From: Comamonas halotolerans
GTDB taxonomy: Bacteria; Pseudomonadota; Gammaproteobacteria; Burkholderiales; Burkholderiaceae_C
Reading direction: 5' to 3'
Assembly: GCF_030162935.1 (NCBI RefSeq)
Contig: NZ_JASAUZ010000023.1
Span: 1-64,000, forward strand
DNA length: 64,000 bases
Shown here: piece by piece, positions 1-8,760 of the stretch
Layout: every line of letters begins with the position of its first letter
Position numbering within the stretch: the first letter of the stretch is position 1
Program-made: the position numbers and the translations under genes
Notes under the pieces: generated by a model
The model's input: the letters and a program-made list of their open reading frames with translations, nothing else
Told to the model about the DNA's origin: nothing
Databases searched by the model: none

Positions 1-66
1 GTCGCTCTTCACACGGACTTTGACGTTGTAGTCCACCACGCGCTTGACTGGGACCAATACCTTCAT
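1..66 (-). CDS. etfB: Electron transfer flavoprotein subunit beta (5' end only)
   Basis: Only the first 22 codons lie in the window; the gene continues to the left. The N-terminus MKVLVPVKRVVDYNVKVRVK is the characteristic start of the AMP-binding beta subunit of ETF, which passes electrons from acyl-CoA dehydrogenases to ETF-quinone oxidoreductase. An AAGGAG ribosome-binding site sits 7 bases before the ATG, which fixes the start. etfA is expected just downstream but cannot be seen. An acyl-CoA dehydrogenase (gcdH) that would feed this carrier is encoded near the other end of the window. Identification rests on the N-terminal signature alone, but that signature is very distinctive. Confidence 0.85.
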   Translation of the reverse strand, partial: MKVLVPVKRVVDYNVKVRVKSD

Positions 67-195
67 GCTGTTGCTCCTTGAATCGGTGTAATTGCAGATT
101 ATTTGAATTGACGTAAACGTAAATCGAAAAGCATTTTATGCGGCGTTGCAGCAAAGCCAATACGTGAACTTCACGAAGACAATTGCACAAAAAAA

Positions 196-207
196 GAACG
201 ATCGTTC
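196..207. promoter_or_regulatory. Perfect 12-bp palindrome, TetR-type operator candidate upstream of etfB
   Basis: GAACGATCGTTC is a perfect palindrome in the 200 bp between etfB and the MscS gene, about 130 bp upstream of the etfB ATG. It has the look of TetR-family operators that control fatty-acid and acyl-CoA genes in betaproteobacteria. That link is an inference; no regulator gene is adjacent. Confidence 0.4.
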
Positions 208-266
208 CATTTTAAGCAAGCAACTCACGTAATTGGCAGCTAATTTGCCCAAACCAAGGGTCTTCC

Positions 267-1571
267 CTAGGTCGCGCCTGGAGCAGTTGAAGCTGCACTG
301 ATTGGCAACGCTACCTCTTCATTTTCGGTAACGAATTGCACGACCTGTCTTGGGATCGGCGTGCTCACCCCGGCCTTGCGCAAGCCTTGCAGCAAGGCCA
401 AGTTGACCTGTGAGCGCAAATTTCCTTGGCCGTTTTGCGGATCGTTGATGTAGTAGGTCAGCGTGAATTGCAGTCCATGCTCCACAAAGTCCACCAATTG
501 CACCGATGGTGCTGGCTGAAGCAGTACGCGAGGCTGCTGACGTGCAGCATCCAGCAATATGGCGCTGACCTGTTCCACGTCGCTGTCCATGCCCACCACG
601 ATGGTGGTGGTGAGCGCGAACTGCCGATCAAACTGCGTCAGGTTCTCCACCCTTTGTGTAATCAGGTTTTCGTTGGGAACAATGGCCTCTCGACCATTCG
701 AAGCACGTATCACCGTGAACCGCGTTTTGATATCGGTGATCCTGCCTTCAAAACCATCGACACGCACGTTGTCACCAATACGTAAAGCACGCTCAACCAG
801 GACCAGAAAGCCGCTGACATAGTTGGAAGCAATCTTTTGCATGCCAAAGCCCAGCCCCACTCCTAAAGCGCCTCCCATCACTGACAGCGCGGTCAGATCC
901 ACCCCCACCCAGGACAAAGACACCAGCAAACCCACTGTGATCAGCACGACGCGCGTGATGTTCATGCCAACTTTGCGCATGGACAGATCACTGACCCAGC
1001 GGTTGATGACATGCTGCTCAAACAGGCTGGCCACCCACAGCACAAAAACCATCATCAAGCCTGCCGACAGCACACCTTCAATCAGGCTCAGCAAACTGAT
1101 GGAAGTTTTGCCCAACGTCATCTGGATGGATTCCAGCTCCACCAGCACCAAGGGCAGCAAGCCCAGGCTATGTAGCACCGCCACACCCCAGACCGCCCAG
1201 GAAAACACCCTTTCAAGCAAGCGCATACTGGTTGACTGCGGAAACGTCTGGCTCAGCACCCGCGCCACAAAGCGAATGATTGCCAGCGAGAACAGCAAAG
1301 AAACTGCCAACCGCAGCCAGAACACCGGCATGTAACGCATCACCACCAATTGCGCGGCATAAATCAGCACCAGCGCCAACAATGGGAACATGGCTCCGTG
1401 CAAGGGATTGTGACCAAACCAGATGGGATAGGCCCGACCTTGGCCTTTCAGGCTGCTGCCCCACCAACGCACGATCACATAGGCCAGCGACAGCCCTCCC
1501 AGCAAGACAAAAAACTCCAGCCAGGCGCTGGAGTTATGAAAGTCATCAAACAGCTTGTCAAAAATTTCCAT
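267..1571 (-). CDS. MscS-family small-conductance mechanosensitive ion channel
   Basis: A 434-residue inner-membrane protein. Several hydrophobic segments (about 18-38, 61-80, 84-106, 122-144, 158-185, 203-222) precede the Gly/Ala-rich pore helix at about 229-254 (GGALGVGLGFGMQKIASNYV). This is the diagnostic MscS TM3, and it leads into the cytoplasmic beta domain (LRIGDNVRVDGFEGRITDI). The family opens under membrane tension and releases solutes on hypo-osmotic shock. The protein is longer than E. coli MscS (286 aa) because of extra N-terminal membrane helices, as in YbdG/YnaI-like members. The ATG follows a weak GGAAG site. It is a single gene between etfB and the crotonase gene, all on the same strand. 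Confidence 0.9.
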   Translation of the reverse strand: MEIFDKLFDDFHNSSAWLEFFVLLGGLSLAYVIVRWWGSSLKGQGRAYPIWFGHNPLHGAMFPLLALVLIYAAQLVVMRYMPVFWLRLAVSLLFSLAIIRFVARVLSQTFPQSTSMRLLERVFSWAVWGVAVLHSLGLLPLVLVELESIQMTLGKTSISLLSLIEGVLSAGLMMVFVLWVASLFEQHVINRWVSDLSMRKVGMNITRVVLITVGLLVSLSWVGVDLTALSVMGGALGVGLGFGMQKIASNYVSGFLVLVERALRIGDNVRVDGFEGRITDIKTRFTVIRASNGREAIVPNENLITQRVENLTQFDRQFALTTTIVVGMDSDVEQVSAILLDAARQQPRVLLQPAPSVQLVDFVEHGLQFTLTYYINDPQNGQGNLRSQVNLALLQGLRKAGVSTPIPRQVVQFVTENEEVALPISAASTAPGAT

Positions 1572-1660
1572 GGCGAAGAATCGCTTCCATCAACACCCGC
1601 CATTATTCAAAGCAATGTTTGTCGTGTCTGTCAGCCAGGAAGACATTTCCGGACAAAAGC

Positions 1661-2437
1661 TCAGGCCCGCCAGCGCGGAGTGCGTTTTTGTGCAAAAGCT
1701 TGCGCACCCTCCTGGGCATCCGCATCCATCATGTTGCAAGCCATGGTTTCTCCTGCCAATGCATACGCGGCTTGCAACCCCAGCTCACGTTGTCGGTACA
1801 GCAATGCCTTGCCCATACGCACCGCCGTGGCAGGCTTTTGAACAATGGCTCTTATCAGTTGCTCCACTTCCGCATCCAGTGCATCAGGGGCCACCACGCG
1901 ATTCACCAACCCTTGCGCCTGGGCAGTGCGGGCGTCGATAAAGTCTCCCGTCAGCAACATCTCCATGGCCTGCTTGAATGGAATGTTACGCACCAAGGGC
2001 ACGCTGGGCGTCGCACAAAACAGTCCGTACTGAATCCCACTGGTTGCAAAACTGGCATCGGTGCTGGCTACAGCCAGGTCGCACTGCGCCACCAGCTGGC
2101 ATCCCGCGGCAGTGGCCATGCCGTGCACACGCGCAATGACGGGCACAGGCAATTTTGTGATGCTGAGCATCATGCGCGAACACTGAGCAAACAAATCTTG
2201 ATAGTGCGCCAACTCAGGCTGAGCCGCCATCTCTTTGAGGTTGTGCCCCGCGCAAAAAGCTTTGCCATTGGCGGCCAGCACCACCACACGCACATTGTCA
2301 TCTTGGGCAAGCTCGTCCAGAGCATCTTGCAGCGCCTGCAGCATGGCGCTGCCCAGCGCATTAAAGCGTGATGCGTCATTCAAGGTCAGCGTGACCACAC
2401 CACGCGCATCTCGTGTTTGCAGCAGTACGTCATTCAT
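1661..2437 (-). CDS. Crotonase-fold protein, ECHDC3-like, lacking both hydratase glutamates
   Basis: 258 residues with the enoyl-CoA hydratase/isomerase fold: an N-terminal strand block, the CoA-binding FCAGHNLKEM stretch (61-70), and the oxyanion-hole helix region 105-120. In true hydratases the two acid/base residues are Glu, in the contexts GGGxEL and PExxLGL. Here the positions read Gln114 (AAGCQLV) and Gly134 (FATSGIQYGL). The protein resembles the ECHDC3-type branch of the superfamily, so 2-enoyl-CoA hydration is unlikely to be its reaction, and the real substrate is unknown. Its ATG lies 3 bases after the stop of the HDAC-family gene, so the two are co-transcribed and probably translationally coupled. 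Confidence 0.8.
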   Translation of the reverse strand: MNDVLLQTRDARGVVTLTLNDASRFNALGSAMLQALQDALDELAQDDNVRVVVLAANGKAFCAGHNLKEMAAQPELAHYQDLFAQCSRMMLSITKLPVPVIARVHGMATAAGCQLVAQCDLAVASTDASFATSGIQYGLFCATPSVPLVRNIPFKQAMEMLLTGDFIDARTAQAQGLVNRVVAPDALDAEVEQLIRAIVQKPATAVRMGKALLYRQRELGLQAAYALAGETMACNMMDADAQEGAQAFAQKRTPRWRA

Positions 2438-2440
2438 GGC

Positions 2441-3394
2441 TCAAAGATCCGCTAAAACGCGCAAATGCGCTTCTACACTGCGAGACAGAGGGCCCATCAT
2501 GTACCCCCCTTCCAAACATGACACCACACGTCCCTTGCTAAAGCGGCGCGCCACATCCTTGATGCGTTCAGTCAGCCAGATATAGTCGTTTTCGTTCAGG
2601 TTCAGTTGCCCCATATCGTCATCACGGTGGGCATCAAACCCTGCGCTCACAAAGATCATTTCCGGCTTGAATGCTTCCAGTCGCGGAATCCACAACATCT
2701 CGACCAGCTCACGAATGTCCATACCCTTCGTGTAAGCGGACACCGGGATGTTCAGCATGTTGGATGCCGGCTCCTTGTCCCCGCTGAAGGGGAAAAACGG
2801 GTGCTGAAAAAAACTCACCATCAACACACGATCATCACCCGCCAAAATGTCTTCTGTGCCATTGCCATGGTGCACATCAAAGTCCACGATGGCAACGCGC
2901 TTGAGGCCACGACGCTGCAGAGCGTGCAACGCTGCGATCGCCACATTGTTGAAAAAGCAAAAGCCCATGGCTTTTTCACGCGTGGCATGGTGTCCAGGGG
3001 GACGGATGGAACAAAAAGCGTTTTCCAAGTCCCCATCGATCACCGCATCCGTTGCTGCTAAAGCTGCACCTGCAGCATGCAGGGCTGCAATAAAAGTATG
3101 GGCATTGATGGAGGTATCAGTGTCCAGTTGCATGTACTCAGGCCCACCCGCAGCTTGCTCCTCAATCAAGCGCTCCGTGAGACCACGTAATGCAGCCACA
3201 TGCATTCGGTCATGCGCTAACTCAACATCGCTAAACGATGCTTGAGGTGCATCAATGCGCTCCAAGCCATCCAAAACCCCTGTCATGAGCAGACGATCTT
3301 CAATAGCATCGAGACGTTGCGGGCACTCAGGGTGCCCGGGCCCCATTTCATGCTCACGGCACGAACGGTGAGAAAAATAGCCTGTCTTACCCAC
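2441..3394 (-). CDS. Histone deacetylase-family zinc hydrolase (AcuC/acetylpolyamine amidohydrolase-like)
   Basis: 317 residues covering the whole arginase/deacetylase fold. Visible active-site features are the catalytic His pair in RPPGHHA (His135, His136), the zinc-binding DFDVHHGNG motif (Asp173, His175) and the second metal aspartate in SAGFDAHRDD. The family removes acyl groups from lysines, polyamines or small amides. Bacterial members of this length are usually annotated as class II HDAC-like amidohydrolases or acetoin-utilisation deacetylases; the substrate cannot be read from the sequence. It is the first gene of a two-gene unit with the crotonase-like gene 3 bases downstream. It is divergent from moxR, with a shared promoter space of about 40 bp. 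Confidence 0.85.
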   Translation of the reverse strand: MGKTGYFSHRSCREHEMGPGHPECPQRLDAIEDRLLMTGVLDGLERIDAPQASFSDVELAHDRMHVAALRGLTERLIEEQAAGGPEYMQLDTDTSINAHTFIAALHAAGAALAATDAVIDGDLENAFCSIRPPGHHATREKAMGFCFFNNVAIAALHALQRRGLKRVAIVDFDVHHGNGTEDILAGDDRVLMVSFFQHPFFPFSGDKEPASNMLNIPVSAYTKGMDIRELVEMLWIPRLEAFKPEMIFVSAGFDAHRDDDMGQLNLNENDYIWLTERIKDVARRFSKGRVVSCLEGGYMMGPLSRSVEAHLRVLADL

Positions 3395-3436
3395 TTTTCC
3401 TGTCCCCTATCTCTTTGTTTCGGATAGTTTTTGCAC

Positions 3437-4354
3437 ATGAACTTGCACAAAATCCGGTCTCTTTTAAATCAGCTTAACACGGTAGTCGTTGGCAAAAAAC
3501 AGCAAGTACAAGACTGTGTTACCTGCCTATTGGCTGGCGGTCACCTGCTGATTGAAGACGTTCCCGGCGTTGGAAAAACCACCCTGGCACATGCCTTGGC
3601 ACATGGCTTTGGCTTGAAGTTTTCACGCGTACAGTTCACTTCTGACCTCATGCCCAGCGACCTGACGGGCGTATCTGTGTATGACCGCTCCAGCGAAAGT
3701 TTTGTCTTCCACCCAGGCCCTGTCTTTGCGCAAGTGCTGCTGGCTGATGAAATCAATCGCGCCAGCCCTAAAACGCAAAGTGCATTGCTTGAGGCCATGG
3801 AAGAAAAGCAAGTCTCCATTGAAGGGCACACGCACAAACTGCCCGACCCGTTTTTCGTCATTGCAACCCAAAATCCGCACGAGCAACTTGGCACTTACCC
3901 GCTACCGGAGAGTCAGCTTGACCGCTTTTTGATGCGCATCAGTTTGGGGTATCCCGATCGCACCGCAGAGTTGCAATTGCTACGCCATCACGGCCACCGC
4001 ATTCAGGCTGAGGCACTGTCTGCACAGATTACCCCCCAGGAATTGGCCGCGCTGCAACAAGCTGTCCTCAACATCCATGCTGCAGATCCGCTGCTGCATT
4101 ACGTGCAAGATTTGCTGGAGGCTTCACGCAATGGTCAATGGTTTGTGCAAGGGCTATCCCCACGTGCCGGTATCGCCCTGATACGCGCGGCCAAGGCCAA
4201 CGCATTGGTGCATGGTCGCGACTATGTTGCACCCGATGATGTGCAAGCCATCTTTGTACCCACCATGGCGCACCGTCTGCATGCAGTCGCAGGCGCTGGC
4301 CGCGGCACTGTCGAACAAACACGAGCCATGTTGCAAGCCGTGGCTATCCCCTGA
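3437..4354 (+). CDS. MoxR-family AAA+ ATPase
   Basis: 305 residues. Walker A is GVGKTT (45-50), Walker B is LLADEIN (Asp104, Glu105), and sensor motif ATQNPHEQLGTYPLPESQLD is typical of MoxR. MoxR ATPases act as chaperones that insert cofactors into, or remodel, partner proteins, often with VWA or DUF58 proteins. The stop overlaps the start of the DUF58 gene (ATGA), and a transglutaminase-like TgpA gene follows: the classic MoxR-DUF58-TgpA arrangement. I chose the ATG at 3437 over the in-frame TTG two codons upstream; no clear Shine-Dalgarno is visible for either. Confidence 0.92.
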   Translation: MNLHKIRSLLNQLNTVVVGKKQQVQDCVTCLLAGGHLLIEDVPGVGKTTLAHALAHGFGLKFSRVQFTSDLMPSDLTGVSVYDRSSESFVFHPGPVFAQVLLADEINRASPKTQSALLEAMEEKQVSIEGHTHKLPDPFFVIATQNPHEQLGTYPLPESQLDRFLMRISLGYPDRTAELQLLRHHGHRIQAEALSAQITPQELAALQQAVLNIHAADPLLHYVQDLLEASRNGQWFVQGLSPRAGIALIRAAKANALVHGRDYVAPDDVQAIFVPTMAHRLHAVAGAGRGTVEQTRAMLQAVAIP

Positions 4355-5373
4355 TGTCCAACGTCCACCGCCCCACGCGCAGTGCATGGCGACAGTCCCT
4401 GCATAATTGGATAACCCGTCAACAAAAGGCCTGCACCAGCTATCTGCTGTGCCAGCGCAACATCTATGTGCTGCCATCTGCAGCAGGCGGCTTTCTGATC
4501 CTCACCTTGCTGATCTTGCTGGTGGCCAGCATCAACTTTCAGCTCAATCTTGGTTACGCGCTCACTTTTTTAATAGCTGGCAGCGCACTTGCCAGCTTAT
4601 GGATGGCCCATCGCAATGTCCGCGGCATTGAGCTACATCTGGGAGCACTGGAGCCTGTATTTCAAGGCGAACGTGCCAAAGTTCCTGTCCGCCTCCACGT
4701 GGTCCGGGGACTTCACCATCGACATGGACTGTCGCTGGCCATGAACCGATCCCAAGGCAAGCTGTCATGGGTGCACGCCGATGTGGACGCTGGCCAGACA
4801 CAGACTGTGGAACTGGGAAGCACTCCCCACCTGCGAGGCTGGCATCGCGTTCCTCGTATCGTGCTGGAGAGTCGTTTTCCACTGGGCGTATTTCGCCTGT
4901 GGAGTTACTGGCAACCCGATGGCCGTGTTCTGGTTTATCCCGCTCCAGAGACACCGATGCATCCCATCCTCTACACCGATGAGCCCGATCAGGGTCAAGC
5001 ACGCCCTTTCAACCCAGGCACTACAGAACATGATGGCGTGCGCGGCTACCAACGTGGCGATGCATTGCGTGTCGTGGTCTGGAAAAAAACGGCCACGGCG
5101 CTTGCTACAGGCAGTGGAGAGCTGGTGGTCCGCGATGGTCATGCGTCCAATACCCAGACTTTGTGGCTGTCTGCCCAAGCTACGGGCCTGAGTGATTCGG
5201 AGGCGCAAATTGCACGGCTGACAGCCTGGGTGCTCCATGCCTATGCGCAGCAATGGCAATGGGGATTGAGACTGCCCAGCGGCCACTGCGTTCCACCGGC
5301 ATCCGGCCCCCTTCATTTGCACGCCTGCTTGACGGCATTGGCAATAGATGGCAAGACGGCAACGGCTGATTAG
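4354..5373 (+). CDS. DUF58 domain membrane protein
   Basis: 339 residues. Two adjacent hydrophobic segments near 45-85 anchor a large domain with the conserved DUF58 block around GVRGYQRGDALRVVVWKKTA, where the usual RPGD-x-x-R-x-I-x-W pattern appears as QRGD-ALRVVVW. Such proteins partner with MoxR ATPases, and the gene starts inside the moxR stop codon, which suggests coupled translation. The molecular role is not established; association with cell-envelope or secreted-protein maturation is inferred from the operon. Confidence 0.85.
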   Translation: MSNVHRPTRSAWRQSLHNWITRQQKACTSYLLCQRNIYVLPSAAGGFLILTLLILLVASINFQLNLGYALTFLIAGSALASLWMAHRNVRGIELHLGALEPVFQGERAKVPVRLHVVRGLHHRHGLSLAMNRSQGKLSWVHADVDAGQTQTVELGSTPHLRGWHRVPRIVLESRFPLGVFRLWSYWQPDGRVLVYPAPETPMHPILYTDEPDQGQARPFNPGTTEHDGVRGYQRGDALRVVVWKKTATALATGSGELVVRDGHASNTQTLWLSAQATGLSDSEAQIARLTAWVLHAYAQQWQWGLRLPSGHCVPPASGPLHLHACLTALAIDGKTATAD

Positions 5374-5427
5374 CGGCCCTTCAGTTCCTCCCACACCATA
5401 TCTACCGCCCCCGCATCCACACCCACA

Positions 5428-7455
5428 ATGTCAAGCAGCCCCTCCTTCAACCTTCCCAGGGAAAACCGCGACACGCTGCTGGTACTGGCGGCAGTGGCTT
5501 TGGTACTGCTGCCTCATGTGGCCTACCTGCCGCTGTGGAGCAGCGGGCTTGCGATTGGCATGCTGACATGGCGCTTTTGGTTGGTGCATCGCGGACAAAG
5601 CCTGCCTGGGAGGTGGGTTTTGATTGCCTTGCTGATCCTGGCCGTGGGTGCGACGGTACTGCAATTTCGCTCTATCGTTGGGCCTGAGGCCGGTGTGGTG
5701 CTACTGGTTTTGCTGTTGGTGCTAAAAACCTTGGAGATGCGTGCACGCCGAGATGCCATGGTGATCTTTTTCCTTGGCTTTTTCACACTGCTCACGCTGT
5801 TTTTACAGTCACAATCGTTGCCAATGGCAGTTGTCATGCTGCTGGCGGTGTGGGGCTTGCTGGCTGCTTTGGTCAACGCGCACATGCCCGCAGGCTACCC
5901 TAGCGTGTGGCAGTTGCTGCGTACATCAGGCGCACTGATGCTGCTGGGGCTGCCTGTCATGCTGGTGCTGTTTCTGGCTTTTCCGCGCTATGCACCGCTG
6001 TGGGGTTTGCCTGCCAATACGCAACAAGGAAGAACAGGCTTATCCAATGACATGACCATCGGCCAAGTGGCTGAACTGGCACAAAACCGCAGCGTGGCCC
6101 TGCGTGTGCGATTTGATACCCCCAACAATCAGCCTCCTCAGCAGCGCTTGCTGTATTTTCGTGGCCCGGTGCTCAGCCACTTCGATGGCCGCCACTGGAA
6201 AGCCAGCATGAACACATGGCAAAGCACGCTTCCCATGGGCTCTTCCATTGCAGCCAAAGGACTGAGCGATGCCGTGGGCTATGAAGTGACGCTGGAACCT
6301 CACCAACAGCGCTGGCTGCTGACACTGGAAGCCACACTGGAACCACCGCAAGCGGCGGTGCGTCGCCTGCACCCCACTGCGGATTTGCAATGGCTTTCTG
6401 CCCTCCCTGTCACCGAAGTCCTCCGTTACCAAGGCTCGGCGCAGTTGCACTTCGCCTATGGGCAGACGCTTTCCAACGATCAGCGCACCCAACAGTTGCA
6501 ACTACCGCCAAACAGCAATCCGCGCACAGCTGCGTGGGCCCAAACACTCAGGCAGCAACATGGGGATGACGACACTGCCATCCTGCAAGCGGCCTTGTCC
6601 CAACTGGGCGGTGGCGGCTATGTCTACACCTTGCAACCGGGGGTAGTGGATGCAGCACACACGGCCGATGACTTCTGGTTCGACAGCCAAAAAGGATTTT
6701 GCGAACACATTGCCTCTGCCTTCGTGGTGCTCATGCGCTCAGCAGGCATTCCTGCTCGTATCGTGACTGGCTATCAAGGCGGGGAACGCAACCCGGTCGA
6801 TGGCCTTTGGACCGTACGACAAAGCGATGCCCACGCCTGGACTGAGGTGTGGCTACCCAATGAAGGCTGGATGCGCATTGACCCCACTGCTGCCGTCTCG
6901 CCGGCGCGCACAGAGCAGCTGCAGCGTTTGGCCGCGCCCAGCACCATGTTTGAGAACACTGTTGGCACGGTCATCGGCAGCAATACCCTCTGGCGATTGC
7001 GCGCAAGCTGGGAGGCCATCAACCATCGCTGGAATGACTGGGTGCTGAACTATTCACGCAACGACCAAGAGTACCTGTTAAGCCGTTTGCGCTGGGATCG
7101 CTGGAGCACACCCCAGGCTGTGCTGTGGCTGGTTGCAGTTATTGCCATGCTGCTGGCTGGCTGGGGAGCCCAGCGCTGGTACAGCCAGCGCACAACCGAT
7201 CCCTGGCTGCGTTTGATGGAGCGTGCGCGCCAGAAGCTGCAAGCAGCTGGCATTACCCATGCCCACAGCCTGGGACTGCGAGCGCTGGCTGCAGCCGTCC
7301 AAGCACAATGGGGGGATGAATCCCGGCAACTGCAACAGTGGCTGCTACAGATGGAACAATGGCGCTATGCACCGCATAGCACTCAGCCTCCCACGCTGGC
7401 CACTCTGCGGCGTCGCTATCGCGCTTTGAATTGGCCTAGATCCCGCACACCATGA
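5428..7455 (+). CDS. TgpA-like membrane transglutaminase (DUF3488-transglutaminase)
   Basis: 675 residues. The N-terminal third holds about five or six hydrophobic helices (DUF3488), then comes a periplasmic transglutaminase-like domain, one TM helix near 570-590 and a short C-terminal cytoplasmic domain (DUF4129-like). The catalytic triad can be read directly: Cys425 in GFCEH, His469 in DAHAWTEVW and Asp485 in RIDPT. Pseudomonas TgpA is the family's studied member and is needed for viability there. The gene follows the DUF58 gene by 54 bp and overlaps mltB by 4 bases (ATGA). The operon therefore joins a putative envelope transglutaminase to a peptidoglycan hydrolase. Confidence 0.9.
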   Translation: MSSSPSFNLPRENRDTLLVLAAVALVLLPHVAYLPLWSSGLAIGMLTWRFWLVHRGQSLPGRWVLIALLILAVGATVLQFRSIVGPEAGVVLLVLLLVLKTLEMRARRDAMVIFFLGFFTLLTLFLQSQSLPMAVVMLLAVWGLLAALVNAHMPAGYPSVWQLLRTSGALMLLGLPVMLVLFLAFPRYAPLWGLPANTQQGRTGLSNDMTIGQVAELAQNRSVALRVRFDTPNNQPPQQRLLYFRGPVLSHFDGRHWKASMNTWQSTLPMGSSIAAKGLSDAVGYEVTLEPHQQRWLLTLEATLEPPQAAVRRLHPTADLQWLSALPVTEVLRYQGSAQLHFAYGQTLSNDQRTQQLQLPPNSNPRTAAWAQTLRQQHGDDDTAILQAALSQLGGGGYVYTLQPGVVDAAHTADDFWFDSQKGFCEHIASAFVVLMRSAGIPARIVTGYQGGERNPVDGLWTVRQSDAHAWTEVWLPNEGWMRIDPTAAVSPARTEQLQRLAAPSTMFENTVGTVIGSNTLWRLRASWEAINHRWNDWVLNYSRNDQEYLLSRLRWDRWSTPQAVLWLVAVIAMLLAGWGAQRWYSQRTTDPWLRLMERARQKLQAAGITHAHSLGLRALAAAVQAQWGDESRQLQQWLLQMEQWRYAPHSTQPPTLATLRRRYRALNWPRSRTP

Positions 7456-8615
7456 AACGCCTGCTCTCTCCTTTGTTCTCGCTTGCCCTGGCTGCAGGCT
7501 GCGCAATCCATCTTCCTGTCAGTGCAAAAAATAATGCGTCTGAGCCCGACAAGCGCAGCGCGGCTGTGAGCAAGACCTATGGTCAGCGTGCCGATGCGCA
7601 GCAATGGGCCCAAGACATGGCTGATCGTCATAACCTGGACACAGCATGGGTGCAAAAACAATTGGCTCAAGCACGCTTTTTGCCGCAAGTGCCGCGCCTG
7701 ATGACACCCGCGCCCAAAACCACTACCACCGCACGTGATTGGGCTGACTACCGTCGCCGCTTTATTGACCCTGTGCGCATCAACGCAGGGGTGCGCTTCT
7801 GGAATGAGCATGCAGACACTTTGGCCCGCGCCGAAGCGCAGTTTGGTGTGCCTGCTGCCATGATCGTTGGCATCATTGGCGTGGAAACCATCTATGGCCG
7901 TAACATGGGCAATCTGCGCGTGCTGGACAGCCTGGCGACCCTGGCCTTTGACTTTCCTAGCGCACACCCGCGTGCTGCCGAGCGCCAGCGCTACTTCCAA
8001 GGCGAGCTGGAGCAATTTCTGCTAATGATGAACCAGGCAGGCACCGCCACCACCGAACCGCTTGGTAGCTATGCCGGAGCCATGGGACTGGGTCAATTCA
8101 TGCCCAGCAGTTGGGCCAGATGGGCGGTCGATTTCGACGGCGATGGCCGAATCGACCTTTTCAACAGTGAAGAAGATGCCATCGGCTCGGTGGCCAACTA
8201 TTTCAAGGCCCACGGCTGGATTACGGGGCAACCCGTGTGGTATCCCGCGCTGTTCAATACCGACAGCCTGAATCTGCCCACACTCCTGGAACCCGATATA
8301 CGCCCCACTTTTACTGCCTCGCAGATGGCAGGCTTGGGAGTCGTGCCTGAAGGAGGCATGCAGCACGATGGCTTGTTGGCACTCATCGAGCTGAAAAACG
8401 GCACTTCCGCCCCCAGCTACATTGTGGGTACACAGAACTTCTACACAATCACGCGTTACAACTGGTCAAGCTACTACGCCACCGCCGTTCACGATCTGGG
8501 TGAAGAAGTTGCCGCTGCACGCAACGGCGGCGTTCCTGCCATTGCCTTGCCAGTGATGGTTCCACAGACCGTGACAGTGTCGACTGAAGCCTCCACGGAG
8601 GACACCGCCCAGTAA
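7452..8615 (+). CDS. mltB: Membrane-bound lytic murein transglycosylase B (lipoprotein)
   Basis: 387 residues. The N-terminus has a lipoprotein signal ending in LAAGC (Cys17), so the enzyme is probably anchored in the outer membrane. The SLT-like domain shows the catalytic glutamate in GVETIYGR (Glu145) and the family block YAGAMGLGQFMPSSW. MltB cleaves the MurNAc-GlcNAc bond with formation of 1,6-anhydro-MurNAc, remodelling peptidoglycan. The start codon overlaps the tgpA stop. The C-terminal tail after about residue 355 (Ala/Val/Thr-rich) looks disordered. Confidence 0.92.
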   Translation: MKRLLSPLFSLALAAGCAIHLPVSAKNNASEPDKRSAAVSKTYGQRADAQQWAQDMADRHNLDTAWVQKQLAQARFLPQVPRLMTPAPKTTTTARDWADYRRRFIDPVRINAGVRFWNEHADTLARAEAQFGVPAAMIVGIIGVETIYGRNMGNLRVLDSLATLAFDFPSAHPRAAERQRYFQGELEQFLLMMNQAGTATTEPLGSYAGAMGLGQFMPSSWARWAVDFDGDGRIDLFNSEEDAIGSVANYFKAHGWITGQPVWYPALFNTDSLNLPTLLEPDIRPTFTASQMAGLGVVPEGGMQHDGLLALIELKNGTSAPSYIVGTQNFYTITRYNWSSYYATAVHDLGEEVAAARNGGVPAIALPVMVPQTVTVSTEASTEDTAQ

Positions 8616-8760
8616 AAAGCGCTTCCACATTTATGTGCTCGCGCACAGCGGGCAAACCTGCACTTTTCGTGCAATCCCTCAATGGGATGCTCCTAGTAGC
8701 CATTCTCGCTGCACAAGCGCACCCTGCATGTCTCACCAATTTCTCAAGACGGAGACGAGC

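Noticed and set aside
8635..8760. N-terminal extension of the ABC substrate-binding protein
   Set aside because: It would hide the signal peptide that starts at 8761, and it has no ribosome-binding site.
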